A DNA stretch of 64,000 nucleotides from Palsa-504 sp963756575 (GCA_963756575.1 CAVWOM010000007.1:271492-335491); one strand, 5' to 3'. Shown: positions 1-9,221, numbered from the stretch's first letter. Notes: a model not told the origin generated them from the sequence alone. A program made the numbers and translations.

Positions 1-202
1 GCTGCAGGATCGAGCCCAGCCCGACCGCGACAAACGCCGCCACCAGGTAGTTGCCCGCGGCGTGGCCGACCGCGGTGGCCAGCGCGGCGCGCCGCCCGTG
101 CGACAGCGCCCGCCCCACCACGAACAGGACGCCGGGGCCCGGGATCACGATCATCACCAGGGCCGTCAGGGTGAAGTCGAGCAGTTGGCCGCCAGTGATC
201 AC
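1..202 (-). CDS. LysE/RhtB-family exporter, N-terminal part (cut by window edge)
   Basis: Only the first 67 codons are inside the window. They read as a hydrophobic first helix, then a PGPGVLFVVGRAL motif and a small-residue stretch, which is the N-terminal signature of LysE/RhtB amino-acid and metabolite exporters of the cytoplasmic membrane. The GTG start at 202 overlaps the TGA stop of the upstream flavoenzyme (GTGA, 199-202), so the two are probably translationally coupled. The substrate cannot be inferred. Confidence 0.8.
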   Translation of the reverse strand, partial: MITGGQLLDFTLTALVMIVIPGPGVLFVVGRALSHGRRAALATAVGHAAGNYLVAAFVAVGLGSILQ

Positions 203-1398
203 GGCGCCACCAGCAGCTCGCGGCCGCCCGCGCGCAGCTCGGCCACCGAGCTGATGCCCATCAGGTGCAGCGTCCGGACGAACTGGTCGGTCAGGATGTC
301 GATCACCTTGTCGACCCCCGGCTCGCCGCCGGCCATCAGCCCGTACAGGTAGGCGCGGCCGGTCGCGCAGGCGTCCGCGCCCAGGGCCAGGGCCACCGCG
401 ATGTCCGCCCCGTGCCGGACGCCGGAATCGACGATCACCGCCAGGTCCGGGCCGACCGCGTCGCGTACCGGCGCGATCAGGTCGACGGACGGGACGGTCC
501 GGTCCAGCTGCCGCCCGCCGTGGTTGGACAGCTGCAGGCCGTCCACGCCGATCTCCGCCGCCCGGGTCGCGTCGGCGGGCGACACCGGGCCCTTGATGAC
601 CAGCTTGCCCGGCCAGCGCGACCGCAGCGCGGCGATGTCGTCCCAGCTGACGGTGGGGTTGAACATCGTTCCGGTGCCCTCGATGGTGGTCGCGCCCGCA
701 TCGGTGAAGTTCGCGAAGTCGATCGCCTCGCTGCGCAGCATCCGCATCCAGTAGGCCGGCTTGACCGCGATGTTGCCCAGCGTCTGCAGGGTCAGCGCGG
801 GCGGGATGGTCAGGCCGTTCCTTTCGTCCCTGGTCCGGTGCCCGGTGACGAAGGTGTCCACGGTGACCACGAGGACCCGGTACCCGGCCGCCTCGGCGCG
901 GTTGACGAGTTCCTTGGTCAGCCCCTCGTCCTTCTGGATGTACAGCTGGAACCACAGGTCCGGCTGGGCCGCCGCCGCGACGTCCTCGATCGAGGTGGTC
1001 GCCATGGTGGACAGCGTGTAGGGCAGCCCGTACCGCTGCGCCGCGCGCGCCACGCCGCTCTCGCCCGCCGGGTGCATCATCCGCGTGTACCCGGTCGGCG
1101 CCATGACCAGCGGTAGCGGCAGGTCGCGGTCGAGCAGCCGGGTGGCGGTGTCTACCTTGGTGATCCCGGTCAGCGCCCGCGGCTGGAACCGCCAGCGCCG
1201 GAACGCCCGCGTGTTGGCCGCCATCGACAGCTCCTCGTCGGCCGCGCCGTCGACGTAGTCGAAGACCGGCCGCGGGATGACCCGGCGCGCGGACCGGCGC
1301 AGCTCGTGGATGTCGTGACAGGCCGAGAGCCGCCTGCGGGCGGCGTCGAGCTCGACCGGCTTGAGCTGGATAAGGCGGCGTATCTCAAATGCCCTCAT
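199..1398 (-). CDS. FMN-dependent alpha-hydroxy-acid oxidase/dehydrogenase (LldD-like)
   Basis: A 399-residue TIM-barrel flavoenzyme of the L-lactate dehydrogenase/glycolate oxidase family, which oxidises 2-hydroxy acids to 2-oxo acids. Visible signatures are the FMN-binding segment near LPLVMAPTGYTRM, the active-site motif SNHGGRQLD (catalytic base His293) and the phosphate-binding run DSGVRHGADIAVALALGAD, followed by a GRAYLYG segment. Length is normal. The start at 1398 gives a typical N-terminal domain with FDYVDGAADEE. It is coupled to the LysE-type exporter downstream, which may export a substrate or product. Lactate is the default guess; mandelate- or mycofactocin-type relatives cannot be excluded. 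Confidence 0.9.
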   Translation of the reverse strand: MRAFEIRRLIQLKPVELDAARRRLSACHDIHELRRSARRVIPRPVFDYVDGAADEELSMAANTRAFRRWRFQPRALTGITKVDTATRLLDRDLPLPLVMAPTGYTRMMHPAGESGVARAAQRYGLPYTLSTMATTSIEDVAAAAQPDLWFQLYIQKDEGLTKELVNRAEAAGYRVLVVTVDTFVTGHRTRDERNGLTIPPALTLQTLGNIAVKPAYWMRMLRSEAIDFANFTDAGATTIEGTGTMFNPTVSWDDIAALRSRWPGKLVIKGPVSPADATRAAEIGVDGLQLSNHGGRQLDRTVPSVDLIAPVRDAVGPDLAVIVDSGVRHGADIAVALALGADACATGRAYLYGLMAGGEPGVDKVIDILTDQFVRTLHLMGISSVAELRAGGRELLVAP

Positions 1399-1566
1399 GT
1401 CCCGGACGATACGCGTTGCCCCCGGTCCTCGTCATATACACTAAAACAGTCGGAATTATAGAATTTGCAGGGTCGCCAACAGCGCCCGGAGCCGGAGACA
1501 CGTGACGCTGCGCTTCCACTGGTACCTTGCCCCGGTACCGCTATCCGTGAACTAGGAAGGCGCCTC
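1399..1566. promoter_or_regulatory. Divergent intergenic region with an AT-rich core
   Basis: The gap lies between two divergently transcribed redox genes. At about 1430-1470 it holds an AT-rich island, unusual in this GC-rich window. On the minus strand this includes a TATAAT hexamer (1460-1455), a good -10 candidate for the flavoenzyme gene, though I see no well-spaced -35. The plus-strand gene has a clear AGGAAGG ribosome-binding site at 1554-1560. Promoter assignment is inference from composition. Confidence 0.35.
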
Positions 1567-2073
1567 ATGCACATCGCCGTGGTCACCGGCAACCCCAAGC
1601 CCGCGTCCCGCACGCACTCCGTGGCCCTGGCCGTGGCTGCCGCGCTAGCGGACGGCGCTGCCGCGCCGACGCCGCCCCTGGTCGTCGACCTGGCCGAGCA
1701 CGCGTCCAGCTTGTTCGACTGGTCCGACCCCGAGCTCACCCGGCTCACCGCCGAGGTCGCCGCGGCCGACGTCGCCGTCTTCGCGTCGCCGACCTACAAG
1801 GCCGCCTACACCGGCATGCTCAAGGCCTTCCTGGACCGCTACGGCAGCAACGGCCTGGCCGGGACCGTCGCCGTGCCCGTGATGACCGGCGGCTGGCCCG
1901 GCCACCTGCTGGCCGTCGAGGTTCACCTGCGTCCCGTCCTGGTCGAACTGGGCGCCACCGTTCCCGCTCGCGGCCTGTACGTCACCGAGCCCGAGCTCCC
2001 CGCCCTCGACGCCGCCGTCGCCAAGTGGGCCGAGACCGCCGCCCCCCTCATCCACCGCGCCCTGGGCGGCTGA
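1567..2073 (+). CDS. NAD(P)H-dependent FMN reductase (SsuE/flavodoxin-like fold)
   Basis: A 168-residue protein with the NADPH-dependent FMN reductase fold: an N-terminal phosphate loop (VVTGNPKPASRTHS) and the FASPTYKAAYTGMLKAFLDR region that packs against flavin. Such enzymes supply reduced flavin to partner monooxygenases or reduce quinone-like compounds. The ATG at 1567 sits six bases after AGGAAGG, which decides the start over longer upstream readings. It is convergent with a DIM6/NTAB flavin reductase only 4 bp away. Confidence 0.85.
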   Translation: MHIAVVTGNPKPASRTHSVALAVAAALADGAAAPTPPLVVDLAEHASSLFDWSDPELTRLTAEVAAADVAVFASPTYKAAYTGMLKAFLDRYGSNGLAGTVAVPVMTGGWPGHLLAVEVHLRPVLVELGATVPARGLYVTEPELPALDAAVAKWAETAAPLIHRALGG

Positions 2074-2077
2074 GCGC

Positions 2078-2626
2078 TCACGCGCACAGGGAGGCGTAGG
2101 TACCGCGGAAGAAGACCAGCGGGGCGCCGGGGGCGGAACTGGTCTCGGCGTGCCGGACACGGCCGATGATGATCTCGTGGTCGCCGCCGGGCAGCGCGTG
2201 CTCCACCGTGCACTCCAGCACCGCGAGCACGTCCTCGAGCCGGGGGCTCCCGGTCGGGCCGCGCCGGTGCCGCACCCCGTCCCAGGCCGCGGCGAACCCC
2301 CGCCGGGCGAAGTTCCTGGACAGGTGCTGCTGCGGCGCCGCGAGCACGTTCACCACGAACGCGCCGTGGCCGCGGATCGCCCGCAGGGTCAGGCTGCCGA
2401 GGTCGAAGCAGACCAGGACCAGCGGCGGGTCGAGCGACAGCGAGGTGACCGCGTTGGCCGTGGTGCCCACGGGCTGGCCGTCCGCGTCCACCGACGTGAC
2501 GATCGTCACCCCGGTGGCGAAGAGGCCCATCGCCTCCCGCAGCTCCGTCGCCGACACACCCGACGCTCCTGACACAGCAGACGCGCCCGGCATATCCGTA
2601 GCACTCGTCGCCGTATCCGTGGTCAT
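2078..2626 (-). CDS. Flavin reductase-like domain protein (DIM6/NTAB family)
   Basis: A 182-residue FMN-binding split-barrel protein of the flavin reductase family, which typically hands reduced FMN to a two-component monooxygenase. Family features include FATGVTIVTSVDADGQPVG, the TANAVTSLSLDPPLVLVC flavin-binding stretch and a C-terminal FFRGTYASL. The open frame continues upstream, but the ATG at 2626 follows GGAGG at a seven-base spacing and removes a non-family N-terminus, so I chose it. No monooxygenase partner is adjacent. Confidence 0.85.
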   Translation of the reverse strand: MTTDTATSATDMPGASAVSGASGVSATELREAMGLFATGVTIVTSVDADGQPVGTTANAVTSLSLDPPLVLVCFDLGSLTLRAIRGHGAFVVNVLAAPQQHLSRNFARRGFAAAWDGVRHRRGPTGSPRLEDVLAVLECTVEHALPGGDHEIIIGRVRHAETSSAPGAPLVFFRGTYASLCA

Positions 2627-2844
2627 GGAGTACCTCCAGTCAACTGAACGGCCGACCGCGCATCGGGGGTTCATACCCGGGACACGACCCAAACACGTAT
2701 TGCGACCAAATAAGTAGTCATTACCCATAAGCCCGTCTCCCGGCGTCATATTCCGGGCATCCGGGGCGCCCCGGCACGTCTCGCCAAGTTCACGGGCGGG
2801 TGGTGCGACTTTGCGGGCAGGCGGCCAGCTGAGACGATCGTGCC

Positions 2845-5280
2845 GTGACGTCACCGCAGCCAGGGCCGATCCAGGTCACCGATCAGCTCGAGCGGCGCAT
2901 CCGCAAGCCGGCCGACCTGATGCGCTGTACCCTGTCCTGCGTCTACATCGTCGCCCTGGCCGGGGCCGGCATCGCGGCCAGCAAGACCACGGCCGCCGTC
3001 CAGGCCGACATCGTGAGCGCGACCAAGCAGATCCCGGCCTCGCTGCTCACCGCGGCGCGCCCGCTCGCCTTCGTCGCGCTGTTCATCTTGCCGGCCGCCC
3101 TGGCCGTCCAGCTCCTGGCCCGCCGCCAGCTGCGGCGGCTGGCCGAGTCGGTGGCCACCGGCATCCTGGCCGCCGCCGTGACCACGGTGGTCAACGAGCT
3201 CCTCAGCCGCGAGCCCGCCAGCCGGCTCTACGACGCGATCATCATGTCCCGGCCGGGCGTCAGCCGCATTCCCGCCCTCGACCCGGCCCTGGCCGGGCTG
3301 ATCGCGTACGCCACCATGGTCGGCCTCATCGGCCGTCCGGCCTGGCGTAACTCGCTGTGGGGGGCGGTCGCGGTGTACTCGGTCGTGCACGTGGGCGTGC
3401 TCCGCACGCCGCTGCTGACCCTGCTTATCACGGTGCTGGCGGGACGCGCGGTCGGCCTGGCGATCCGGTACGCGGCCGGCTCCACCTCGCAGCGGCCCGG
3501 CGCCCTGGCCATCGCGTCCGCGCTGGCCGGCGCCGGGCTGCGGGTGACCGCGATCAGGCGGGTCCGGCCGGAGGAGACCGGGACGGCCCTGACCGAAACC
3601 GCCGGGTCACGCCACTACGCGGCGGCCGGCGGCGACGGCGACCTCGACGTCGTGGTGTACGACCGGGACCAGCAGGCGGCCGGGGTGTTCTACCGGGTGT
3701 ACCGGTCGGTGCGGCTGCTGGGGCAGGTCTCGCGCAACGCCACCTTGTCGGTCGAGCGCCTGGTCGAGCGGCGGGCGCTGCTGTCCTACGCGTCCGAGGA
3801 CGCGCACGCGCCCACGCCGCGCCTGCGCGCCTTCGTCCGGGTCGGACCCGAAGCCGAGGTGCTCGCCTACGAGCACCACGACGGGACGACCCTGGCCAAG
3901 CGCAACCCCGGCTGCAGCGACGGCGAGCTCCGGCAGATCTGGGACGCGGTGGACCGGCTGCACCAGCGCAAGGTGACCCACCGGGCGCTGACCGCGGACC
4001 GCATCCTGCTCACCGACGACGGCCGGGCCCTGCTGCTCGACCCCGGCGAGGGCGACGTGGCGGCCAGCGACCTGCAGATCCGCCTCGACGTGGCCCAGCT
4101 GCTGGCCGAGCTCGCCCTCTACGTCGGCCCGGACCGCGCCTCCGGCCTGGCCCTGGAACGGGTCAGCCCGGAGGAGCTGGTCGCCGTGGTGCCGCTGCTG
4201 CAGCCGGTCGCCCTGGCCCGCTCGACCCGGCACGCGCTGCGCCGCCGCCGGGACGTGCTGCCGGCCCTGCGCAAGCTGCTGCTGGCGGCGGTGCCCGGGG
4301 CCGAGATCGTCCCGGCGCGGCTGGAGCGCATCCGGCTGCGCACCCTGGTCACGATGGTCGCCACCGTGGCCGCCGCCTACCTGCTGGCGGGTGAGCTGGA
4401 GCGGGAGAGCCTGTCGACCATCCTGCGCACCGCCGACTGGCGCTGGGGCATCGTCGCGCTGGCCCTGTCGGGGGTCACCTACGCGGCCGCCGCCCTGTCG
4501 CTGTCCGGCTTCGTCGCCGACCGGCTCGACTTCTTCAAGACCGTGCTCGCCCAGCTGGCCGGCTCCTTCGTCACCCTGGTGACCCCGGCCGCCGTGGGCG
4601 GGGCCGCCCTGAACATCCGGTTCCTGCAGCGCAGGAAGATACCCGCGGCGGTCGCCGCCGCCAGCGTCGGCGTGTCCCAGGTGGTGGCGTTCGTCCTGCA
4701 CATCGTGCTGCTCGTGATCTTCGCCGCGGTCACCGGCGCCTCGGCCAAGGAGAACTTCAAGCCGCCCGAGTGGGCCTGGTTCGTGCTGGCCGGCCTGGTC
4801 GTGGTCGCGCTCGCGGTGTTCGCCATCCCGGCCGCGCGCCGGGTCCTGCGCGCCCGGGTCGCCCCGATTTTCGGCCAGGTCCTGCCGCAGCTGCTCGAGA
4901 TCGCACAGCACCCCCGCAAGCTCACCCTCGGCATCGGCGGCGGGCTGCTGCTCAGCGCGGCCTACATCGGCTGCCTGGAGGCCTGCGTGGCCGCGTTCGG
5001 CCGGTCGGTACCGATCGCCAGCATCGCCGTGGTCTACCTGACCGGCAGCGCCATCGGCTCGATCCTGCCCACCCCCGGTGGCCTGGGCGGGGTGGAGGCG
5101 GCGCTGACCGCCGGGCTCACCGCCGCGGGCCTGCCGGGCGCGGTCGCGGTCAGCGCGGTGCTGCTGTTCCGGCTGCTGACGTTCTGGCTGCCGGTTCCGT
5201 TCGGCTGGGCCGCGCTGAGCTACCTGGAGCGCCATCAGGCCCTGTTACTTAGCTGTGACTTTCCCCCGGTCCCGGGGTAG
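2845..5280 (+). CDS. Flippase-like membrane protein (LPG-synthase TM family) with a degenerate kinase domain
   Basis: An 811-residue multidomain membrane protein. Residues ~30-220 hold several hydrophobic helices. Residues ~225-470 resemble a protein or aminoglycoside kinase fold. Residues ~490-800 match the lysylphosphatidylglycerol synthase transmembrane (YbhN/MprF flippase-like) family, with the signature LPTPGGLGGVEAALTAGL near the end. The kinase-like part seems inactive: the catalytic loop reads HRALTADRILL (His379-Arg-Ala, no catalytic Asp) and the DFG position reads LLDPGEG around Asp399. The likely role is lipid or lipid-linked sugar translocation, with the kinase-like domain as a regulatory or binding module. 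The start is GTG at 2845. Substrate unknown. Confidence 0.8.
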   Translation: MTSPQPGPIQVTDQLERRIRKPADLMRCTLSCVYIVALAGAGIAASKTTAAVQADIVSATKQIPASLLTAARPLAFVALFILPAALAVQLLARRQLRRLAESVATGILAAAVTTVVNELLSREPASRLYDAIIMSRPGVSRIPALDPALAGLIAYATMVGLIGRPAWRNSLWGAVAVYSVVHVGVLRTPLLTLLITVLAGRAVGLAIRYAAGSTSQRPGALAIASALAGAGLRVTAIRRVRPEETGTALTETAGSRHYAAAGGDGDLDVVVYDRDQQAAGVFYRVYRSVRLLGQVSRNATLSVERLVERRALLSYASEDAHAPTPRLRAFVRVGPEAEVLAYEHHDGTTLAKRNPGCSDGELRQIWDAVDRLHQRKVTHRALTADRILLTDDGRALLLDPGEGDVAASDLQIRLDVAQLLAELALYVGPDRASGLALERVSPEELVAVVPLLQPVALARSTRHALRRRRDVLPALRKLLLAAVPGAEIVPARLERIRLRTLVTMVATVAAAYLLAGELERESLSTILRTADWRWGIVALALSGVTYAAAALSLSGFVADRLDFFKTVLAQLAGSFVTLVTPAAVGGAALNIRFLQRRKIPAAVAAASVGVSQVVAFVLHIVLLVIFAAVTGASAKENFKPPEWAWFVLAGLVVVALAVFAIPAARRVLRARVAPIFGQVLPQLLEIAQHPRKLTLGIGGGLLLSAAYIGCLEACVAAFGRSVPIASIAVVYLTGSAIGSILPTPGGLGGVEAALTAGLTAAGLPGAVAVSAVLLFRLLTFWLPVPFGWAALSYLERHQALLLSCDFPPVPG

Positions 5281-5316
5281 CGTGGAAGGGCGCCGAGAAG
5301 CCAGGGGGATCGCGAC

Positions 5317-6750
5317 ATTTCCACATTCGGTCGACTGACCAGGAGCGGCGCGCTCTACCTGGCCATCTTCGCGGTCGTCACGGCGCTCTCGATCTGGCTG
5401 GCCCTGCAGGTCGCGCCGCTGCAAACGGTGTCCGCGGCCGGGCAGACCGCCCAGGTCGGCGCGGCCGTCCCGTCGCCCAGCCTGTCCGGACCCGGCGAAC
5501 TCGACCTGTTCGGCCAGGTGATGCCGACCAAGCCGCAGTTCGAGGGCCCGATCCGGCCGCTCCTCAAGCTCACCCACATCACCATAAACACCAAGGTCGC
5601 GAACCTGCTGCGCTCGGACAGCCCGCGCAAGCTCGAGCTGAACCTCAGCCAGCAGCTGGCCCAGGGCTGGACCCGCTACTTCGAGTGGGAGACGCTCATC
5701 GCGGCCGGCTTCGCCGTGGTCCTGCTGATCGCGGTGGCGGGCATCGCCCGGCAGTCGTACCAGAAAATGGCCAAGACCGTCATCGCGGGCCTGGTCGTCG
5801 TCATCACCGTCAACGTCGGCGGCATCCTGCTGACCGCGCGCAGCACGCCCGCGGTGCTGCGCAGCGTCAAGACCCTGGACAACCTGGTCGGCGCCGACCC
5901 GCTGACCGCGCCGCAGCAGTCCGCCACCCGGCCGCTGCCCGGGGTGCAGGCGGTGGTCATCGGCGACTCCACCGCGGCCGCCATCGGCAACCCGCGGGTG
6001 GGCAACGCGACCCCGCTCGACCGCGCCTGCGGCCGCAGCAGCGAGTCCTACGCCGCCGACCTGGCCATGGTCAACACCTGGAACGTGCTCAACCTGGCCT
6101 GCAGCGGCGCGACCGTGCAGAACGGCCTGCTCGGCGCGCAGGTATCCGGCAGCGGCACGGTCGCCCCGCCCCAGCTCGGCGAGGCGCAGCGGGCCACCCA
6201 CGCCAAGGTGATCATCGTCAGCGTGGGCGCCGACGACGTGCAGTGGTCGATCATGACCAAGCTCTGCGTGGCCAGCGCGGTCTGCGACGACAAGGTCTCG
6301 AACGCCTACTTCAGCCAGCTGATCAGCGACTTCACCCGCAGCTACTACGAGCTCCTGGGCGACCTGGCCGCGCTCCCCGGCGCCCCCGACGTCCTGGTCA
6401 ACCAGTACTACTCACCGTTCGGCCCGGACCTGAGCTGCCTGTCCCGGTACGGCATCACCCCGGCCAAGGAGAAGGTGCTGGCCAGCCGCCTGGGCCAGCT
6501 CAACGCGGTGCTGGCCCAGGGCGCCCAGACCTTCGGCTTCGGCGTGGCCGACCCGCAATTCGGCGGGCACGAGCTGTGCAGCGCCGACCCCTACGTCCAG
6601 GGGCCCGGCGACCGGGCGCCGCTGCACCCGACCGCGGCCGGCGAGCTGGCCATCGCCCTGACCGACCAGCAGGCGCTGCCCAAGGTCGAGGGACTGGTCC
6701 CGGCGCCCAGCCAGACGCCCAGCCCGGACGTCAGCGCAGGGCAGGAATGA
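5317..6750 (+). CDS. Membrane-anchored SGNH/GDSL hydrolase; apparent ATT start
   Basis: The C-terminal two thirds form an SGNH hydrolase with block I GDSTAAAIGN (Ser218), a conserved CSGAT segment, an SVGADDVQW segment and the catalytic acid/base region DRAPLHPTAAG (Asp432, His437). This fold serves extracellular esterases and acyl-transferases acting on envelope lipids or polysaccharides. One hydrophobic helix lies at ~12-33 and two more around residues 127-175. The first ATG/GTG in frame (GTG 5428) would delete the first helix. Upstream, the only start fitting a ribosome-binding site (AGGGGG at 5303-5308, eight-base gap) is ATT at 5317, giving M-STFGRLTRSG. It ends overlapping the convergent LLM gene by 20 bp. 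Confidence 0.75.
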   Translation: MSTFGRLTRSGALYLAIFAVVTALSIWLALQVAPLQTVSAAGQTAQVGAAVPSPSLSGPGELDLFGQVMPTKPQFEGPIRPLLKLTHITINTKVANLLRSDSPRKLELNLSQQLAQGWTRYFEWETLIAAGFAVVLLIAVAGIARQSYQKMAKTVIAGLVVVITVNVGGILLTARSTPAVLRSVKTLDNLVGADPLTAPQQSATRPLPGVQAVVIGDSTAAAIGNPRVGNATPLDRACGRSSESYAADLAMVNTWNVLNLACSGATVQNGLLGAQVSGSGTVAPPQLGEAQRATHAKVIIVSVGADDVQWSIMTKLCVASAVCDDKVSNAYFSQLISDFTRSYYELLGDLAALPGAPDVLVNQYYSPFGPDLSCLSRYGITPAKEKVLASRLGQLNAVLAQGAQTFGFGVADPQFGGHELCSADPYVQGPGDRAPLHPTAAGELAIALTDQQALPKVEGLVPAPSQTPSPDVSAGQE

Positions 6751-7726
6751 CCTCGGACCGGTAGGCGGCCAGGGTCTCCTCCTCCTGGTCGTGCATCAGG
6801 TACACGGAGAACTGATCGACTCCGAGCGAAGCCAGCTCCCGCAGCCGGTCCGCGTGCGCGCCGGCCGGCCCGGTCAGGCAGAACCGGTCCACGATCTCGT
6901 CCGGCACGAAGTCCACCATCGGGTTGCCGGCCTTGCCGTGGTGCGCGTAGTCGTAGCCCTCCCGGTCCTTGATGTAGTCGGTCAGCTCCTTCGGCACCGG
7001 ACCTTCGGTGCCGTACCTGGCCACCAGGTCGGCCACGTGATTGCCCACCATCCCGCCGAACCACCGCAGCTGATCCCGCTGATGTCCCAGGTCAGTCCCC
7101 ACGTAGGCCGGCGCCGCCACGCAGATCTTCACCGCGGCAGGGTCCCGTCCCGCGGCCGAGGCGGCGTCGCGCACGGCACCGATGGTCCACCGCGCGATAT
7201 CTGGGTCGGCGGTCTGCAGGATGAACCCGTCGGCCTGCTCGCCGGTCAGCTTGAGCGCCTTCGGCCCGTAGGCGGCCATCCAGATCTCCAGCTTGCCGTC
7301 GCGCACCCAGGGGATGCGCAGCGGCTGGCCGTGCAGCATCACCTCGTTCCCCTCGGCCAGTCCCTTGATCACCGTCATCGCCTCGGACAAGGTGGCCAGC
7401 GTCAGGGGGGACTGGCCGATGACCCGGCGGGCCGAGTCGCCCCGGCCGATCCCGCAGACGGTCCGGTTGCCGTACATGTCGTTCAGCGTGGCGAACAGCG
7501 ACGCGATGACCGACCAGTCCCGGGTGCCTGGGTTGGTCACCATCGGCCCCACCGTCATCGCCGACGTGGCGGCCAGGATCCGCGAGTAGATCACGAACGG
7601 CTCCTGCCACAGCACGTGCGAGTCCCACGTCCAGCCGTAGGAGAAGCCCGCCTCCTCGGCCCGCTGCATCATCCCGATCACCGCGCTGGCGGGCGGGTTA
7701 GTCTGCAGCACCACGCCGAACTCCAT
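6731..7726 (-). CDS. LLM-class F420-type oxidoreductase (hydantoinase-linked, TIGR03842-like)
   Basis: A 331-residue bacterial luciferase-like TIM barrel: MEFGVVLQTNPP N-terminus, YGWTWDSHVLWQEP, MVTNPGTRDWSVIAS and GIGRGDSARR, all typical of actinobacterial F420-dependent LLM enzymes. The closest family I recognise is the one that travels with dihydropyrimidinase and ureidopropionase genes, as here. The role is presumably a redox step in pyrimidine or hydantoin breakdown; the cofactor is inferred from the family. ATG 7726 follows GGGAGG closely and is preferred to an upstream start at 7765. Last gene of the three-gene run. Confidence 0.85.
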   Translation of the reverse strand: MEFGVVLQTNPPASAVIGMMQRAEEAGFSYGWTWDSHVLWQEPFVIYSRILAATSAMTVGPMVTNPGTRDWSVIASLFATLNDMYGNRTVCGIGRGDSARRVIGQSPLTLATLSEAMTVIKGLAEGNEVMLHGQPLRIPWVRDGKLEIWMAAYGPKALKLTGEQADGFILQTADPDIARWTIGAVRDAASAAGRDPAAVKICVAAPAYVGTDLGHQRDQLRWFGGMVGNHVADLVARYGTEGPVPKELTDYIKDREGYDYAHHGKAGNPMVDFVPDEIVDRFCLTGPAGAHADRLRELASLGVDQFSVYLMHDQEEETLAAYRSEVIPALR

Positions 7727-7768
7727 GATCCCTCCCAAGACCTTTGATACCGAACGAGCGGGCAAGAC

Positions 7769-9184
7769 CTACACCAGGTACTGGTTCAGCCCCCGGGCCA
7801 GGAAGGCCCCGTGGCCGGTGCTGCCCTGGTAAGCGCCGTCGCCGACGACCACCCGCCCGCGCGACAGCGTGGTCACCACCTGGCCGGTGATCTCCATGCC
7901 CTCGTACGCGGAGTAGTCCACGTTCATGTGGTGGGTCGCCGCGGACAGCGTCTGCCGGGCCTGCGGGTCGTAGACCACGATGTCCGCGTCGGACCCGGCC
8001 GCGATCACGCCCTTGCGCGGGTACAGGCCGAACATCCGGGCCGGCGTGGTCGACGCCACCTCCACCCAGCGGGTCAGCGAGAGCTCCCCGGCGACCACGC
8101 CCTGGTGCAGCAGGTCCATCCGGTGCTCGACGCCCGGCATGCCGTTGGGGATCTTGGAGAAGTCCCCCCGGCCGAGCTCCTTCTGGTCCTTGAAGCAGAA
8201 CGGGCAGTGGTCGGTGGACACCACCGACAGGTCGTTGGTCCGCAGGCCCTTCCACAGCGAGTCCTGGTGGTCCTTGGTCCGCAGCGGCGGCGAGGCGACG
8301 AACTTGGCCCCCTCGAAGTCCGGCCGGGCCAGGTCGTCGATGGACAGCCACAGGTACTGCGGGCAGGTCTCGGCGAACACGTTCTGCCCGGCGTCCCGGG
8401 CCGCCGCGACCGCCTCGAGCGCCTGCCGGGCGGACAGGTGCACGATGTACAGCGGGCAGTCCGCCACCTTCGCCAGCGTGATGGCCCGCGAGGTGGCCTC
8501 GCCTTCGAGCTCCGGCGGCCGGGTCAGGCCGTGCTCGACCGGGTCCGTGCGCCCGGACGCGATCGCCTGCGCGACCAGCTGGTCGATGGCGATGCCGTTC
8601 TCCGCGTGCATCATCACGGTCGCCCCGGACCGGGACGCCTGCTGCATGGCCAGCAGGATCTCGCCGTCGGTGGCGTAGAACACGCCGGGGTAGGCCATGA
8701 ACATCTTGAAGCTGTTCACCCCGGCGTCGATGCAGGCGTCCATCTCCTTGAGCGACGCGTCGTTGACGTCGGAGACGATCATGTGGAAGCCGTAGTCGAC
8801 CGCGCAGTTGCCGTCCGCCTTGGCGTGCCACGCCTCCAGCGTGGCCAGCAGCGAGGTTCCCTTGGCCTGGACGGCGAAGTCGATGATCGTGGTGGTGCCG
8901 CCCCAGGCCGCGGCGCGGGTGCCGGTCTCGAACGTGTCCGCGGAGAACGTCCCGCCGAACGGCATCTCCATGTGCGTGTGCGCGTCGATCCCGCCCGGCA
9001 GCACGTACTTGCCCGTCGCGTCGATGACCTGGTCCGCCGCGAACGCGGCCGCTTCCTCGCCGGCCTCACCCGTCACGGACCGGGCCAGCACCGCGCCGAT
9101 CTTCTCGCCCGTGACCAGCACGTCGGCGTCCAGCGTGCCGGACGCCGTCACCACCGTGCCGCCCTTGATCAGGGTCGTGCTCAC
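7769..9184 (-). CDS. Dihydropyrimidinase / D-hydantoinase
   Basis: A 471-residue cyclic amidohydrolase that opens dihydropyrimidine or hydantoin rings. It shows the metal-binding GGIDAHTHMEMPF, the bridging-lysine region with SFKMFMAYPG, the histidine segments MMHAENG and YIVHLSA, and STDHCPF with the catalytic aspartate. The C-terminus has the family's NVDYSAYEGMEITG. Length is normal. The GTG at 9184 places the N-terminus at STTLIKGGTVV; an upstream extension encodes non-family sequence. It is flanked by the nitrilase-family hydrolase upstream and the LLM oxidoreductase downstream, making a compact catabolic unit. Confidence 0.93.
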   Translation of the reverse strand: MSTTLIKGGTVVTASGTLDADVLVTGEKIGAVLARSVTGEAGEEAAAFAADQVIDATGKYVLPGGIDAHTHMEMPFGGTFSADTFETGTRAAAWGGTTTIIDFAVQAKGTSLLATLEAWHAKADGNCAVDYGFHMIVSDVNDASLKEMDACIDAGVNSFKMFMAYPGVFYATDGEILLAMQQASRSGATVMMHAENGIAIDQLVAQAIASGRTDPVEHGLTRPPELEGEATSRAITLAKVADCPLYIVHLSARQALEAVAAARDAGQNVFAETCPQYLWLSIDDLARPDFEGAKFVASPPLRTKDHQDSLWKGLRTNDLSVVSTDHCPFCFKDQKELGRGDFSKIPNGMPGVEHRMDLLHQGVVAGELSLTRWVEVASTTPARMFGLYPRKGVIAAGSDADIVVYDPQARQTLSAATHHMNVDYSAYEGMEITGQVVTTLSRGRVVVGDGAYQGSTGHGAFLARGLNQYLV

Positions 9185-9221
9185 GGCTCTATCACCTGGC
9201 TCGCTACCGCTCGCTGGAGGC

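Noticed and set aside
3607..5235. Antisense open frame opposite the flippase-like gene
   Set aside because: Composition is Gln/Gly/His-rich without hydrophobic or domain pattern, which is typical of the mirror frame of a high-GC gene.
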